Part shown: piece after piece, positions 53,217-63,140 of the stretch
How positions within the stretch are numbered: position 1 is the first letter of the stretch
Layout of the letters: the number at the start of each line of letters is the position of its first letter
Made by a program: the position numbers and the translations under genes
Notes under the pieces: model-generated
Databases searched by the model: none
What the model was told of the DNA's origin: nothing
The model's input: the letters and a program-made list of their open reading frames with translations, nothing else
Assembly (NCBI GenBank): GCA_963787345.1
Contig: CAWBCW010000015.1
Span: forward strand, 1 to 64,000
DNA length: 64,000 nucleotides
Reading direction: 5' to 3'
Origin: Bacillus_BD sp963787345
GTDB lineage: Bacteria; Bacillota; Bacilli; Bacillales; Cytobacillaceae

Positions 53217-54142
53217 TTACTTTACCCCCTTTTCTTTCATAAAAGGAGCATGTAATGGTTCCTTAATCACTTGTTTTCTTTGCATTTTTAACTGCCAATA
53301 TTTAATCAAAATTCCTTTTTCTTTCCCGAAAAAGAGGGAGATGATAAAAAAAGTGGAAGCGATAATGACAATAAACGGACCTGTAGGCCAGCCATTGCCA
53401 AATGCACTTAAAATGGTACCAATTGCTCCGGATAATCCACCAAATAGAGACGAGATGAAAATCATCCAGTTAAAGGAATGTGTCCAGTAACGGGCACTGA
53501 CTGCAGGAATAATAAGTAAAGCGGCAATTAAAATGACTCCGACTGCTTGAATGCCAATGACGATAGTGGTGACAAGAAGGATGGTATACAACACATTCAT
53601 CGTTTTTAAAGATAAGACCAAGTCCTTTAGCAAAGGAAGCATCAAACAAATAAATTTTCCATTCCTTAAAGCCAATCAATACGATCGCAATAACCAAAAT
53701 GGCCAGGGTGAGCATCGTCCAGACATCGAATTGCAACCATGGAAGCGGATTGACCCAGAATAAATCCACTTAAGCCGCTTTGATTTCCTGCCGTCCGATT
53801 GACTACGGTTAAAAGCATAATCCCGAAACCATAAAAAATCGATAAAATCATTCCCATCGCTGCATCTTCTTTGATTCTCGTAGATGATCGAATCCAGCCA
53901 ATAAAAAAGGCCCCTATTAACGCACTGATTGCTGCACCGCTAATGAGGATCAATAGATGCTTCTCTTGAAACAGAAGGAAGGCAAGAACAACACCAGGAA
54001 GCGCTGCATGAGCAAGAGCATCACTCATAAGACTTTGCCGTTTCCAATAGGACAAGCATCCCACTGCCCCTGCAGCAACCCCTAAAATCATCGTGCTGAG
54101 CAATACCCATTGTGTATTACTGTTTAACAGGATGGACCACAT
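53217..54142 (-). pseudogene. mntC: Mn/Zn ABC transporter permease (MntC-like), frameshifted
   Basis: Starts normally at ATG 54142 (LGVAAGAVGCLSYWKRQSLM, SDALAHAALPGVVLAFLL) and continues in a second frame (LIGFKEWKIYLFDASFAKGL) and a third (IQAVGVILIAALLIIPAVSA) to the stop at 53217. Frameshifts lie near 53735 and 53645. Its stop adjoins the MntD-like gene. Confidence 0.82.
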
Positions 54143-54883
54143 TTTGTTTTATCCCTTTCATCCAGCGCATATTTCCTCCATACGTTGCAGCAATATGATG
54201 CTCGGTAAATACTTCAGCTGTTTTTCCATGCTCGATGACGGTACGATTTAGGAAAAGGACATGATCGAAGTAATCTTCAACAGTTTGCAAGTCATGATGC
54301 ACCACCATGACGGTTTTTCCTAAAGCTTTTAACTCTTTCAAAATGTTCATAATGGCCCGTTCTGTTGCTGCATCTACACCAGCTAACGGTTCATCCATAA
54401 AATACAAATCAGCATTTTGCACTAAGGCACGTGCCAAGAAACACCCGTTGCTGCTGCCCGCCGGAAAGCTGGCTGATTTGCCGGTTTGCATAATCCGCCA
54501 TGCCCATTTTTTCTAATGCATCATAAGCCTTTTCCCGATGGGATCGCGATGGCCGTTTCAGCCACCCGATTTGCCCATATAGTCCCATCATCACGACATC
54601 AAGAGCAATGGTCGGAAAATCCCAATCAACCGATCCTCTTTGCGGGACATAACCGATTCTTTTCTTCATTTTTTTAAAAGAGGAGCCAAAAAATTGCACA
54701 TTCCCTGATAAAGAAGGGTGAAGCTTGAGCATGGTTTTAATCAAAGTAGATTTTCCCGCCCCATTTGGGCCGACAATTCCTGTTAAAGATCCCTGCCTTT
54801 ACCAGAAAATTGACATGATGTAATACCGTATTTTTCCGATAGGCTGCAGCTAAATTTTTAACTTCGAGTACCTTTTCATCCAT
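54117..54883 (-). pseudogene. mntB: Mn/Zn ABC transporter ATPase (MntB-like), frameshifted
   Basis: From ATG 54883: VLEVKNLAAAYRKN, then a frameshift near 54795 before the Walker A (VGPNGAGKSTLIKT), Q-loop YVPQRGSVDWDFP, signature SQLSGGQQQRV, a second frameshift near 54430, then Walker B LYFMDEPLAGVD and switch VVHHDL. Overlaps the permease start by 26 bases as in functional mnt operons. Confidence 0.85.
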
Positions 54884-55855
54884 TTACTCATTTCCCCCTG
54901 TTAAAGCCTGATAAATGGTATCAATATTGTGGCGATACATCCCAATATACGTACCTTCTTCTGTTCCTGCTTTTCCCATCGCATCAGAGAAAAGCTCTCC
55001 GCCTAACGCAACCTCTATTCCATCACTTTTTGCCCCTTCAATCACGGCTTGGATCGAGCTTTCATTAATACTGCTTTCAACGAATACAGCAGGCACTTGA
55101 TATTTTTTAATAATATCAATCGTTTGTTGAATATCGGAAACACCTATTTCTCCATCGGTACTTAAACCTTGCAACCCAATAACCTCTATATCATGCATTC
55201 TTCCAAAATAACCAAAGGCATCATGTGCTGTCACAAGGTACCCTTTGTTCTTTTGGAATTTCTGCTAGCTTTTAAGCTTCCTTCTTTTAAGCGATCGAAT
55301 TCAGCAAAATAATTAATCTTTATTATTTTCAAAGTATTCAGAATCATCAGGAGAATATTTTTTTAATTCTTCAACAGCTGCATCAAGTGCTTGTTTCCAA
55401 AGGTCAAGGTCAAACCAAATATGTGGATCGACAGCATTATTTTCATCTTTTAATAAAAGTTTTTCATCAATCGTATCCCCTACGGCAAGAACAGGTTTTG
55501 TTTTAGCGATTTCATTAAAAATATTCACCATATTCGCTTCTAAATTTAAACCATTATAAAAAATCAAATCTGCTTTCTCAATCGTTTGAATATCTCCATG
55601 TGTAGCCTGATAAAGGTGAGGGTCTACAGAAGGTCCCATTAAACTTTTTACTTCTACACGATCCCCGCCAATAACAGATAATGGTTCTCCGATTTGTGCA
55701 ATCGTTGTGAGAACCTTTATTTTTTCGTTTTCTGATTGTTTTTTGCGCATTTGAACTTGATAAAAAAAAACGAACTTATCACTTTATTGGCTACATGCGC
55801 CTAATAAAATAATAAAACTCAATAATAATAAACTCCAAGTCTTTTTTCTAAACAT
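54884..55855 (-). pseudogene. mntA: Mn/Zn-binding lipoprotein (MntA-like), frameshifted
   Basis: ATG 55855 begins a lipoprotein signal (SLLLLSFIILLGACSQ; Cys lipobox) that hits a stop at once. The next frame has PLSVIGGDRVEVKSLMGP, DPHLYQATHGD, NGLNLEAN and DPHIWFDLDLW; after another break near 55260, LVTAHDAFGYFGRM and VPAVFVESSINES follow. Metal ligands His, His, Glu and Asp positions are recognisable. The gene is broken at three points. Confidence 0.85.
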
Positions 55856-55880
55856 TGGGATATTTGTCCTCCTCCTACTT

Positions 55881-55900
55881 TTTTGCCTTAAGTAAACTTT
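55881..55900. promoter_or_regulatory. MntR box near mntA
   Basis: TTTTGCCTTAAGTAAACTTT, one base from the B. subtilis mntA operator core (TTTGCCTTAAGGAAACT). Lies 26 bases upstream of the mntA start. Confidence 0.75.
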
Positions 55901-55965
55901 TTTCTGTTATTTACAATATAAATATTCAGATGGATTATGTCAATATTTTTTTCCTATAACAATTA

Positions 55966-55986
55966 TTTTGCCCTCGGGAAACTTTT
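55966..55986. promoter_or_regulatory. MntR box near the ZIP gene
   Basis: TTTTGCCCTCGGGAAACTTTT has the MntR arms TTTGCC and GGAAACT around a changed centre. It lies about 100 bases upstream of the ZIP gene, so the two divergent units shared MntR control. Confidence 0.7.
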
Positions 55987-56088
55987 AACCATAAAGACCT
56001 ATCATTAATTGCAATTAATCCGTACATCCTTCTAATTTTTTTTTATAAACATACAATGAAACAACGATTAATCTACTGGAGGATTCTA

Positions 56089-56825
56089 ATGGGGTTGCTC
56101 GCTATAACTAATATTCTAATTTCGTCCTTTTGTACAAGCATAGGTGCTATGGCTGTGTTCATGATAAATGACATTTCCCGTAAAGGAAAGGATATATTAT
56201 TAGCAAATACTGCAGGAATTATGGTCTCAGCATCAGCATATGGATTAATTCCATCTGCTATCAAACTCTCCAATATTACAGTCTTAGTCATCGGTATTTT
56301 AATAGGCACTTTGGTCCTCACCCTATTAGAAATCCTTTTAGCTCACGTTGATTAAACGGTTCTCTGGTGAGCCCTCTCCTGGAAACACGAAAATATTGTT
56401 ATTTTTGACTGCTATGTCGATACATAATTTACCGGAGGGATTATCTGTTGGAATTAGTAATATGAGCTCTGCACAAGAATTAGGTGCCGTTGGTCACCTT
56501 TGCTATTGGCTTGCAAAATATCCGGGAAGGTTTTTTAGTCGCCTCATTTTTATTCACTCAAGGTTTCAATCGATTGAAGACGATTCTCTATCTCCACTTT
56601 GACAGGCTTGATGAATTCGCTGCAGGACTTATTGGTATCTTCTTTGGCCAGTTACTTGAGGGGATTGTTCCGTACGCTCTTGCTTTTGCAGCAGGATCTA
56701 TGCTGTTTGTCGTTTATAAAGAGTTAATTCCTGAAAGTCATGGAGATGGTAATGAAAGAGCTTCTACTTTTGCTTTTATTATTGGATTTATTACGATGGT
56801 TTGTTTAACCGATTTGTTTAGGTAA
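56089..56825 (+). pseudogene. ZIP-family metal transporter, frameshifted
   Basis: ATG 56089 with TGGAGG 6 bases upstream. Frame 1 covers FCTSIGAMAVFMI, frame 2 AMSIHNLPEGLSVGIS (metal-binding His and Glu of helix IV), frame 3 FAIGLQNIREGFLVA and AAGSMLFVVYKELIPESH to the end. Normal ZIP layout otherwise. Two frameshifts (near 56350 and 56490). ZIP proteins import Zn, Mn or Fe. Confidence 0.82.
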
Positions 56826-57166
56826 CAAAATCCCCATTGTAAAAGGACAACAAAAGAGGCTCATTGTACATTGAAAGGATTAACCATTTTTATAATAACT
56901 GCATACTAAACACTCCATTTTGATTGTGATTTCAAAATGGAGTGTTTATGTTTCCGATTCATTAAGATTTGCAAATTAAGAATTTAGATCTTTTTCTGGA
57001 ATAACATTATTTATTGACGTGATGAAAACATTCCTGTTATTCTAGTCCCGTTACTAACCAAGAAGGATACACTCCCCGAAACCATATACGATGAATATTT
57101 ACATGTTCCTTTAAATTGGTTAAGCTTTAAATATTGGATACCACCCCAATAGTCGGAGGTTTTTTC
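56826..57166. other. Intergenic region with terminator
   Basis: Hairpin AAACACTCCATTTT/AAAATGGAGTGTTT at 56908-56947 ends the ZIP transcript. No MntR-like box was seen before the next operon. Confidence 0.6.
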
Positions 57167-58306
57167 ATGAATATTATAGTAAACCAATTAAAAAAATGGA
57201 GGTGCAAACCTACTTTCTTGTACATAATACTAGCACTTTGTATTGCCGCTTCTGTATTTTTTGTTTATCACAATTATTCTTTTTATGACCGTCCAATAGC
57301 GAAAGTTATTCAAACAAACCTGGTAGAAACAACAAAAAACATGGATATGTATCAAAATGAAGATGAACGATTTACCCAACACATTATAGCTGAATTGAAA
57401 AATGGTGAGGAACAAGGAAAGCTGATCTATTTAACGAATGGATATTCTTCATCCGGAGCTTATGACCACGAATATCATGTTGGAAATGAAGTGTTTGTTT
57501 CGATTGATACAAACACTGCAGGAAACTCACATTTAACAGGAACAATCAATGATGTAAAACGTGATAAATACGTTTTAATTGTGGCATGGATTTTTATTTT
57601 GACTTTGCTGCTTGTTGGAAAAAAGCAAGGGCTGCTGTCGGTGCTCAGTTTGGTTGTCAATGCGCTTTTGTTATCTTATGCTTTAGATATTTATTTGAAA
57701 ACATCCGGATTTAGTTTGTTATGGATATGCAGTATCAGCGTGATCTTATTTACAGTTATTTCCTTATTACTCGTTAACGGTTTTAACGAAAAAACCTATG
57801 CGGCCATTGTTGCGACCCTGCTTGGAACCATTATTTCTCTGTTCATTACTTATAGCGTCATGGTGTTAACTTCCGAAAAAGGTCTTCGCTATGAAGAAAT
57901 GCAGTTTGTCGCAAGCCCTTATCGGATGGTGTTTATGGCAGGGTTATTCGTGGGGGCTTTAGGTGCAGTTATGGATGTAGCCATTACCATGTCTTCTTCT
58001 CTTTTTGGGCTGTATGAAAACAATCATAACATTTCAATAAAAGCACTTAAAACTTCAGGATTGGAAATCGGAAAAGATATTATGGGACCCATGACCAATA
58101 TTTTGTTTTTTGCCTATATCAGCGGCTCCATTCCTATGCTGATTTTGTATTTGAAGAATGGTTCTCCCTTAGGGTTTACCCTTTCCATGAACCTTTCTTT
58201 GGAAGTAGCTCGGGCCCTAGCAGGTGGGATTGGGATTGTGTTAACCATTCCAATCGGGTTATATACGACTATTTTTTTCATTAATCGAAAGAAGGAAAGA
58301 CAATGA
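57167..58306 (+). CDS. YibE/F family membrane protein (first)
   Basis: 379-aa membrane protein of the YibE/F family: one N-terminal helix (about 15-33), an extracytoplasmic beta-rich region (about 35-135, with a Lys/Asp-rich stretch) and about seven helices after residue 140. Conserved runs: ALGAVMDVAITMSSSLF (about 262-278) and ALKTSGLEIGKDIMGPMTNI (about 290-309). ATG 57167 has CGGAGG 7 bases upstream. The stop overlaps the start of the next gene (ATGA), so both are translated as a unit. Function not known; position by a metal region may be chance. Confidence 0.82.
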   Translation: MNIIVNQLKKWRCKPTFLYIILALCIAASVFFVYHNYSFYDRPIAKVIQTNLVETTKNMDMYQNEDERFTQHIIAELKNGEEQGKLIYLTNGYSSSGAYDHEYHVGNEVFVSIDTNTAGNSHLTGTINDVKRDKYVLIVAWIFILTLLLVGKKQGLLSVLSLVVNALLLSYALDIYLKTSGFSLLWICSISVILFTVISLLLVNGFNEKTYAAIVATLLGTIISLFITYSVMVLTSEKGLRYEEMQFVASPYRMVFMAGLFVGALGAVMDVAITMSSSLFGLYENNHNISIKALKTSGLEIGKDIMGPMTNILFFAYISGSIPMLILYLKNGSPLGFTLSMNLSLEVARALAGGIGIVLTIPIGLYTTIFFINRKKERQ

Positions 58307-59061
58307 ATGTATTAGTGGTTCTCTCAGCTATTTTATTCTTATTGATGATCCTAATTGGTGGAAGAAAAGGAGCACGCTCTTTTTTTGCTTTATTCCTCAA
58401 CTTTGGTGTACTGCTCATTACTACCGTGATTATGACGAATCCAAATTCCGATCCGATTATCCTTACATTGATTGCATGTACGGTTATTAGTTGTATTAAT
58501 CTATTTTATATTAATGAAGTGAATACGACGACTAAAACTGCTTTTATCTCCTCTATGATCACCGTAGCATTGTTGCTCTTTTTTATTATCGTTGTAACAG
58601 AAAAGGCAATGATTCAAGGATTTGGAGAAGAAGAAGTAGAGGAGCTTGCTGCCTATTCCCTTTATATTGGAGTCGATTTTATTAAAATTGGAGCTTCTGT
58701 GATTATTATGAGTACCATAGGGGCCATTACAGATGCAGCGATTGCGATTTCCTCTCCAATGCGTGAAGCCTTTCATCACCAACCATCCATTAGCAGGAAA
58801 GAGTTATTTGCATTTGGTATAGGAATAGGAAAGGATATATTAGGAACCAGTACAAATACATTATTCTTCGCTTTCTTTGGTGCTTATATGGCCCTGCTTA
58901 TCTGGTTTAAAAATTTATCCTATACGATTGGGGAAATCTTCAATTCAAAAATATTTAGTGCTGAAATGATTACCATATTCTGTGCTGGAACGGGTGTGGC
59001 TCTAGTGATTCCAATTACGGCATGGATTACTGCCTATTTTTTGATCAAAACAAAGAGATAA
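58303..59061 (+). CDS. YibE/F family membrane protein (second)
   Basis: 252-aa protein of the same family lacking the N-terminal soluble domain. It repeats the family signature: STIGAITDAAIAISSPM (about 145-161) and GIGIGKDILGTSTNTLFF (about 175-192), with about seven membrane helices. Its start overlaps the first gene by four bases. The pair likely forms one transporter or channel-like complex; substrate unknown. Confidence 0.82.
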   Translation: MNVLVVLSAILFLLMILIGGRKGARSFFALFLNFGVLLITTVIMTNPNSDPIILTLIACTVISCINLFYINEVNTTTKTAFISSMITVALLLFFIIVVTEKAMIQGFGEEEVEELAAYSLYIGVDFIKIGASVIIMSTIGAITDAAIAISSPMREAFHHQPSISRKELFAFGIGIGKDILGTSTNTLFFAFFGAYMALLIWFKNLSYTIGEIFNSKIFSAEMITIFCAGTGVALVIPITAWITAYFLIKTKR

Positions 59062-59764
59062 TTAAATAAGTTTTTATGCTAAAACGATTTGTTAGCTGGC
59101 CCCAGTTCGATAGGGTTGAGATTTGCGGTGTCCTTCACAGGTACCTCGTCTCTACAAATTCAGACCTCCATAATTTCAAGTCTCCCTTTATTTCTACGAA
59201 TATTATTTTTCTTCAATGATTCTTTTTTTGTTTCTAATGAAATGAAGTATACAAAAAAACACTCTATAGAGTAGTCCTTTTTTCAAAGTGTCTACTCTAC
59301 AGGGTACATTTTAATGGTGACTGTCCTTTTTATTCTAGTAAAAATTAGACATGGGAATCAGTTGGATTTTATATGATTCTATTTGTTTTCTCTGGAATAA
59401 ACTCTCATTTTCTTACCTACAACAAAAGTGCCAGACACATCATCCAGATCTCTCGCTCTTGACAAGGGATGCGCAGATATTTAAGACAAAAGCTTTAGCT
59501 AATCCCCTTGAAAAACGAACGAGCTATCATCAGCATTCCCATTCATGATAGTGATTTGAAGGCTCGCCTATCCTGAGCCAGCTTGAAACGCATATTAAAG
59601 TGCGGTTCTTTAATACTTTCTATAACCACTTTGTTTCAATCTCACCAAATAACGGTTAAAACGGGGACGGTACTCATGTTACAAATACTTCATATATTTC
59701 AGAGGATTGACGATGGAATACCCATATGATATATTTTATCAAATAGTTAAAAAGCCGAATATTT
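59062..59764. other. Intergenic region ahead of the riboswitch, no gene identified
   Basis: About 700 bases with short unsupported ORFs. A small palindrome, ACTCTATAGAGTAGT, occurs at about 59260-59275. The promoter for the riboswitch transcript should lie at its right end. Confidence 0.4.
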
Positions 59765-59928
59765 AATAACTCTTATCGAGAGCGGTGGAGGGACAGACCC
59801 TGTGAAGCCCAGCAACCTTCAAGTTTATCTTGAAAAGGTGCCAAATTCTGCAGATTTATTTCTGGAAGATAAGAGGAGGAATGAAATAGTCATGACCTCT
59901 TCTTATCTTTGATAGAAGAGGTTTTTTA
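59765..59928 (+). promoter_or_regulatory. SAM-I (S-box) riboswitch with intrinsic terminator
   Basis: The aptamer is clear: CTTATCGAGAGCGGTGGAGG, GACAGACCCTGTGAAGCCC, AGCAACCTTC, AAGGTGCCAAATTC, and the closing GGAAGATAAGAG pairing with the first strand. A terminator follows (GACCTCTTCTTATC...GATAGAAGAGG-TTTTTT, 59894-59926), whose left arm can alternatively pair with the 3' strand of P1. High SAM should favour termination, switching off the gene at 59978. Confidence 0.95.
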
Positions 59929-59977
59929 TGTTTGTTATCTAAACAAAAAAAGTGAATGACTACAAGGGGATGATAAG

Positions 59978-60526
59978 ATGATCGATTTAACATATAGAGA
60001 AAGTCTATTAGAATCAGAAGCATTAGTAGATGAAAAGAAAAATGGATCCGTCGTTGAAATTTCGAGCGACAATGATTTTTGCAGTATTTATGTCAGCAAG
60101 TACAGAATGAATAAAGAAGTTGGGTTTGAAATAAAGTTGCTCGAGTTGCTTGAGGATTTTAATCTTTATTATAGGCATATACCAGATGGAGTTGATGCTC
60201 TTAACCTTGTTTTACATAAAGATCAATTACACCAGGATATCGAAAGTGAACTAATACAACGGATTAGTTCGGAACTTTCGGCAGATCAAGTGACGATTAA
60301 ACGGAATCTTGCTTTAATTATGCTTATCGGAAGAGAGATGAATAATAATATCGACAGCATTTCCAGAGCAACAAAGGTTCTTGCAGAGGAAAAAATTAAT
60401 ATTGAAATGATACATATGAATCAAGGCTCCTCTAGGATCAGTTTAGTATTAGGTATAAACGCCGATGATGAAAGAAAAGCGGTTGCCGCTCTTCTAGATG
60501 AGTTTTTTGTCAGCGTACCGGTTTGA
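59978..60526 (+). CDS. Free-standing aspartokinase regulatory domain (tandem ACT)
   Basis: 182 aa matching only the C-terminal ACT-ACT region of aspartokinase III-type enzymes (ThrD/YclM of B. subtilis): FCSIYVSKYRMNKEVGFEIK (about 32-51), HIPDGVDALNLVLHKDQ (about 67-83), NLALIMLIGREMNNNIDSIS (about 110-129), INIEMIHMNQGSSRISLVLG (about 138-157) and a final LLDEFF. The kinase domain (KFGGTS...) is absent. It has its own ribosome site (AAGGGGATGATAAG) and riboswitch, so it is not just a fragment. ACT pairs bind lysine, threonine or methionine-like effectors. It may act in trans on an aspartokinase, as the beta subunit of B. subtilis aspartokinase II does. Confidence 0.87.
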   Translation: MIDLTYRESLLESEALVDEKKNGSVVEISSDNDFCSIYVSKYRMNKEVGFEIKLLELLEDFNLYYRHIPDGVDALNLVLHKDQLHQDIESELIQRISSELSADQVTIKRNLALIMLIGREMNNNIDSISRATKVLAEEKINIEMIHMNQGSSRISLVLGINADDERKAVAALLDEFFVSVPV

Positions 60527-60720
60527 AAAGAAACACCGGGCCGGTTCTAATGTTTGAAAAATACCATAGAGACTATATTCTTCGTTAGTTATTTTATGAT
60601 TCAAGCTCTGTTTCTCTAATAGCCAAAATCAAATGAGCTGAGCTTCATTTTCCCGAAAATTATAATTATATAGTATAATGTTAACAGTAATAGACATATC
60701 GTATTGGAGGAGAAACAACT

Positions 60721-61230
60721 TTGAAACTGCATAGTATTGAAATAAATGATTTTGATCTCGTTGACTTTTTAGACAAGTCCATTGAAAAGGGGCAAAACTT
60801 TCTTAATGTTCCTGCTTTCCTTGTTGAGGAGTTAGATGATATTGATTTTTATGAAGCTTTTAATATTTACGGACATGCTGATATTGAAGAAATGCTTCAT
60901 GACCTAGTCAATGGAAAATACCTATTCGTTAGTTTCAGTGATTGTGGGGTTCATCATCCAGATGTAGCCTGCATTGACGGTGCCACATATCAAATGATTA
61001 AAAAAAGTGAAGAAGAGGAATATTTTAATGAAGGAGCTCCTGAGGATTTTGTTTTTACAGAAAACCTTACCCTTGGTGAAGCCAGTTCCGTTGGATATAT
61101 TATTACTTACTCGGACGGTAAAATCTCTCTTGAATCCGCTCAACTTTATATCGATGGCATTGAACTCAGAGACGATGTTGAAGTCTTTGAAATTCCGATG
61201 AAGAATTACTTGAAACAATTTTCAAAATAA
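60721..61230 (+). CDS. Acidic protein of unknown function (169 aa)
   Basis: Soluble, strongly acidic protein (DDIDFYEAF, EEEEYFNEGAPEDF) with no signal peptide or helix. TTG 60721 has GGAGGAG upstream. Sequence runs such as YLFVSFSDCGVHHPDVACID and SVGYIITYSDGKISLES suggest an alpha/beta fold, but I do not recognise the family; SUKH-like or immunity-like proteins come to mind only by composition. Terminator at 61258-61289. Confidence 0.7.
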   Translation: MKLHSIEINDFDLVDFLDKSIEKGQNFLNVPAFLVEELDDIDFYEAFNIYGHADIEEMLHDLVNGKYLFVSFSDCGVHHPDVACIDGATYQMIKKSEEEEYFNEGAPEDFVFTENLTLGEASSVGYIITYSDGKISLESAQLYIDGIELRDDVEVFEIPMKNYLKQFSK

Positions 61231-61257
61231 AGCATTTTAAAATCACAATCAAAGAAA

Positions 61258-61289
61258 GACTCTATTCTTATTTTCGAATAGAGTCTTTT
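61258..61289 (+). terminator. Terminator after the acidic protein gene
   Basis: AGACTCTATTC / GAATAGAGTCT stem with TTTTTT. Confidence 0.75.
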
Positions 61290-61481
61290 TTGTAGAAACA
61301 AGATGAATTTACAACAAATACATTTAGAGTTTTTGTTGAGGTTACTGCCACTCCTGTAACTAAAGAGTCTGACCATAACCAGTTCCTACTTCCTCTATCT
61401 AAAGGAAATACGACTTTTTTTCCTTAGCCTAATGGAATGACTTTTCTCTCTACATCATCTACATCATCTCCATCTTCTCTA

Positions 61482-61748
61482 TCATCTATGATTGGTTCCA
61501 TAGCGTTCCCGATCCATATCATAGTCATCATCCCTAAACATATTATTGTTTTCATTATCACGAGGATAATTGACAGGATCCGGGGTATTGTTTTGATCTT
61601 GAGTTCCATCGGTATCGTTTATCTCACCGTTTTCAATCACATTATTATCTTCCGGTGGCGGCGGATCTTGGTCATTATTGTTACAACCTACAAGGAACAC
61701 GATAGATAAAACTGTACTAGAAACAATAAGAAACCATTTTTTAATCAT
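61482..61748 (-). CDS. Small lipoprotein
   Basis: 88-aa precursor: MIKKWFLIVSSTVLSIVFLV followed by GC, a lipobox with Cys at residue 22. The mature part is short, hydrophilic and disordered (NNNDQDPPPPEDNN, then Asp- and Asn-rich repeats ending RERYGTNHR). I start at ATG 61748, which fits the signal; the longer ORF adds a non-signal-like leader. The other frame stays open past the stop (REDGDDVDDVERK), so a late frameshift is possible. Confidence 0.65.
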   Translation of the reverse strand: MIKKWFLIVSSTVLSIVFLVGCNNNDQDPPPPEDNNVIENGEINDTDGTQDQNNTPDPVNYPRDNENNNMFRDDDYDMDRERYGTNHR

Positions 61749-61788
61749 AATCGATCTGCTACTAAAAACATAGACAAATATACCCATT

Positions 61789-61913
61789 CGTCTACGCTAG
61801 ACACTTTCTTGCTTCTACGTGTCCTGTCTCGCCAAAAGCTCGCTACTACAGTTGGTATAACACTCCACAAGCGTAAATTCGGATGTAGCCCACCCTACAT
61901 ATATACAGACTAG
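61789..61913 (-). other. Right end and likely omega-RNA region of the TnpB element
   Basis: Short GC-richer stretch with small hairpins directly 3' of tnpB (for example TGTAGC...CCTACA at 61882-61900), where IS605-type elements encode the guide-RNA scaffold. The exact right end cannot be fixed without comparing copies. Confidence 0.45.
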
Positions 61914-63068
61914 TTAGGTTAATACTGTATATTCAGCTGCATGTTTTAGATTTAAACTCGCATTAAAGTCTCGATCTATCTCTGCATCACAGCTATTACA
62001 TTTAAATATTCGCTCCGACAAGCTTAGTTTAACTTTCTTATGGCCGCAGCAAGAACATAACTTGGAAGACGGATAGAAGCGATCTACTTGTCTTAGTTCA
62101 ATGCCGTACTGCTTACATTTAGCTCTGAGCCATTCTTTAAAGTAATAAAAATTCTGCCCGGCCACTGCTTTTGATAGATGTCGATTTTTTAACATGCCTT
62201 TTACGTTTAAATCTTCGATTGTGATAGATGTTGGCTTGGTTTTCACCAACTGATTCACCACAGATCGAACATATTCATGTCGGATATTGGCTAGTCTAGC
62301 GTGCATTTTTTGAACTTTTATAAGTTGCTTTTGCCTGTTTTTAGCGCAGAACTCACCTCTCTTTCGATTTTTATATTGTTCATAACTACGACTTAACTTG
62401 CGTTGTTGTCGTTTTAATTTCTTTTCTAATTTCATTACCTTTTGTGTCTTATTGACATTTTCAAAGGATTTGTGATGACTGCACACAGCAAAGTCTTTAA
62501 TTCCTAGATCAATGCCAATTCCATCATGTGTGTTAATCTGCATATTATCTTTTGTTTCAACCTCACATAAAACAGAAATGTAATATCGATCGGCTTTTTG
62601 GGATACTGTACAACTAGTTACTTTTACATTTAAGGGAATGTAGCCATATTCTTTTAATTGAACCCACCCAAGTGTTGGAATTTTGATTCGATGACGTTGT
62701 ACTAACAAGTCTGTCTTGTTATTCTTCGGAAAATAAGCCTTCACATCCTGATTTTTCTTCTTTTTGAATTTTGGAAACTTCGCCAAACCTTTGAAGAAAT
62801 TCTTAAAAGCTCGATCTCCATTCATGATAGACTGTTTAACTGCTTTACTTGATACATCTTTTATCCAAAAATCTGTTTTTTTTGTATGGATATTATTCAA
62901 CCATTTGGAAAAACCATAGCCAGACATGTGTTTTTTTGTCTTTTCATAATGTTCTTGCGCAGTAGATAGATATAAATTATACACATAACGGCAAACACCT
63001 ATTGTCTGATGAACCTTTTCACGTTGTTGATCACTTAATAGAATTTCTGTTTTAAATGCTTTCTTCAT
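61914..63068 (-). mobile_element. tnpB: TnpB RNA-guided nuclease of an IS200/IS605-type element
   Basis: 384-aa OrfB/TnpB, apparently complete. RuvC catalytic residues: Asp in GIGIDLGIKDF (about 190), Glu in ITIEDLNVKG (about 285), Asp in DRDFNASLNL (about 369). Zinc ribbon: CSCCG (about 342) and CNSC (about 360). N-terminal FKTEILLSDQQ and CRYVYNLYL are typical. ATG 63068 has GGGAGG 8 bases upstream. No tnpA transposase nearby, so it is an orphan of the IS1341 kind. TnpB cuts DNA next to a short target motif using its omega RNA, retaining the element. Divergent to a ribbon-helix-helix ORF. Confidence 0.9.
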
Positions 63069-63140
63069 CTTGTTCACCTCCCGCTCCCTCTTTATATTGT
63101 ACGTTATATAACTGTATAATTAAAGGGAGGAGGGATAAAA

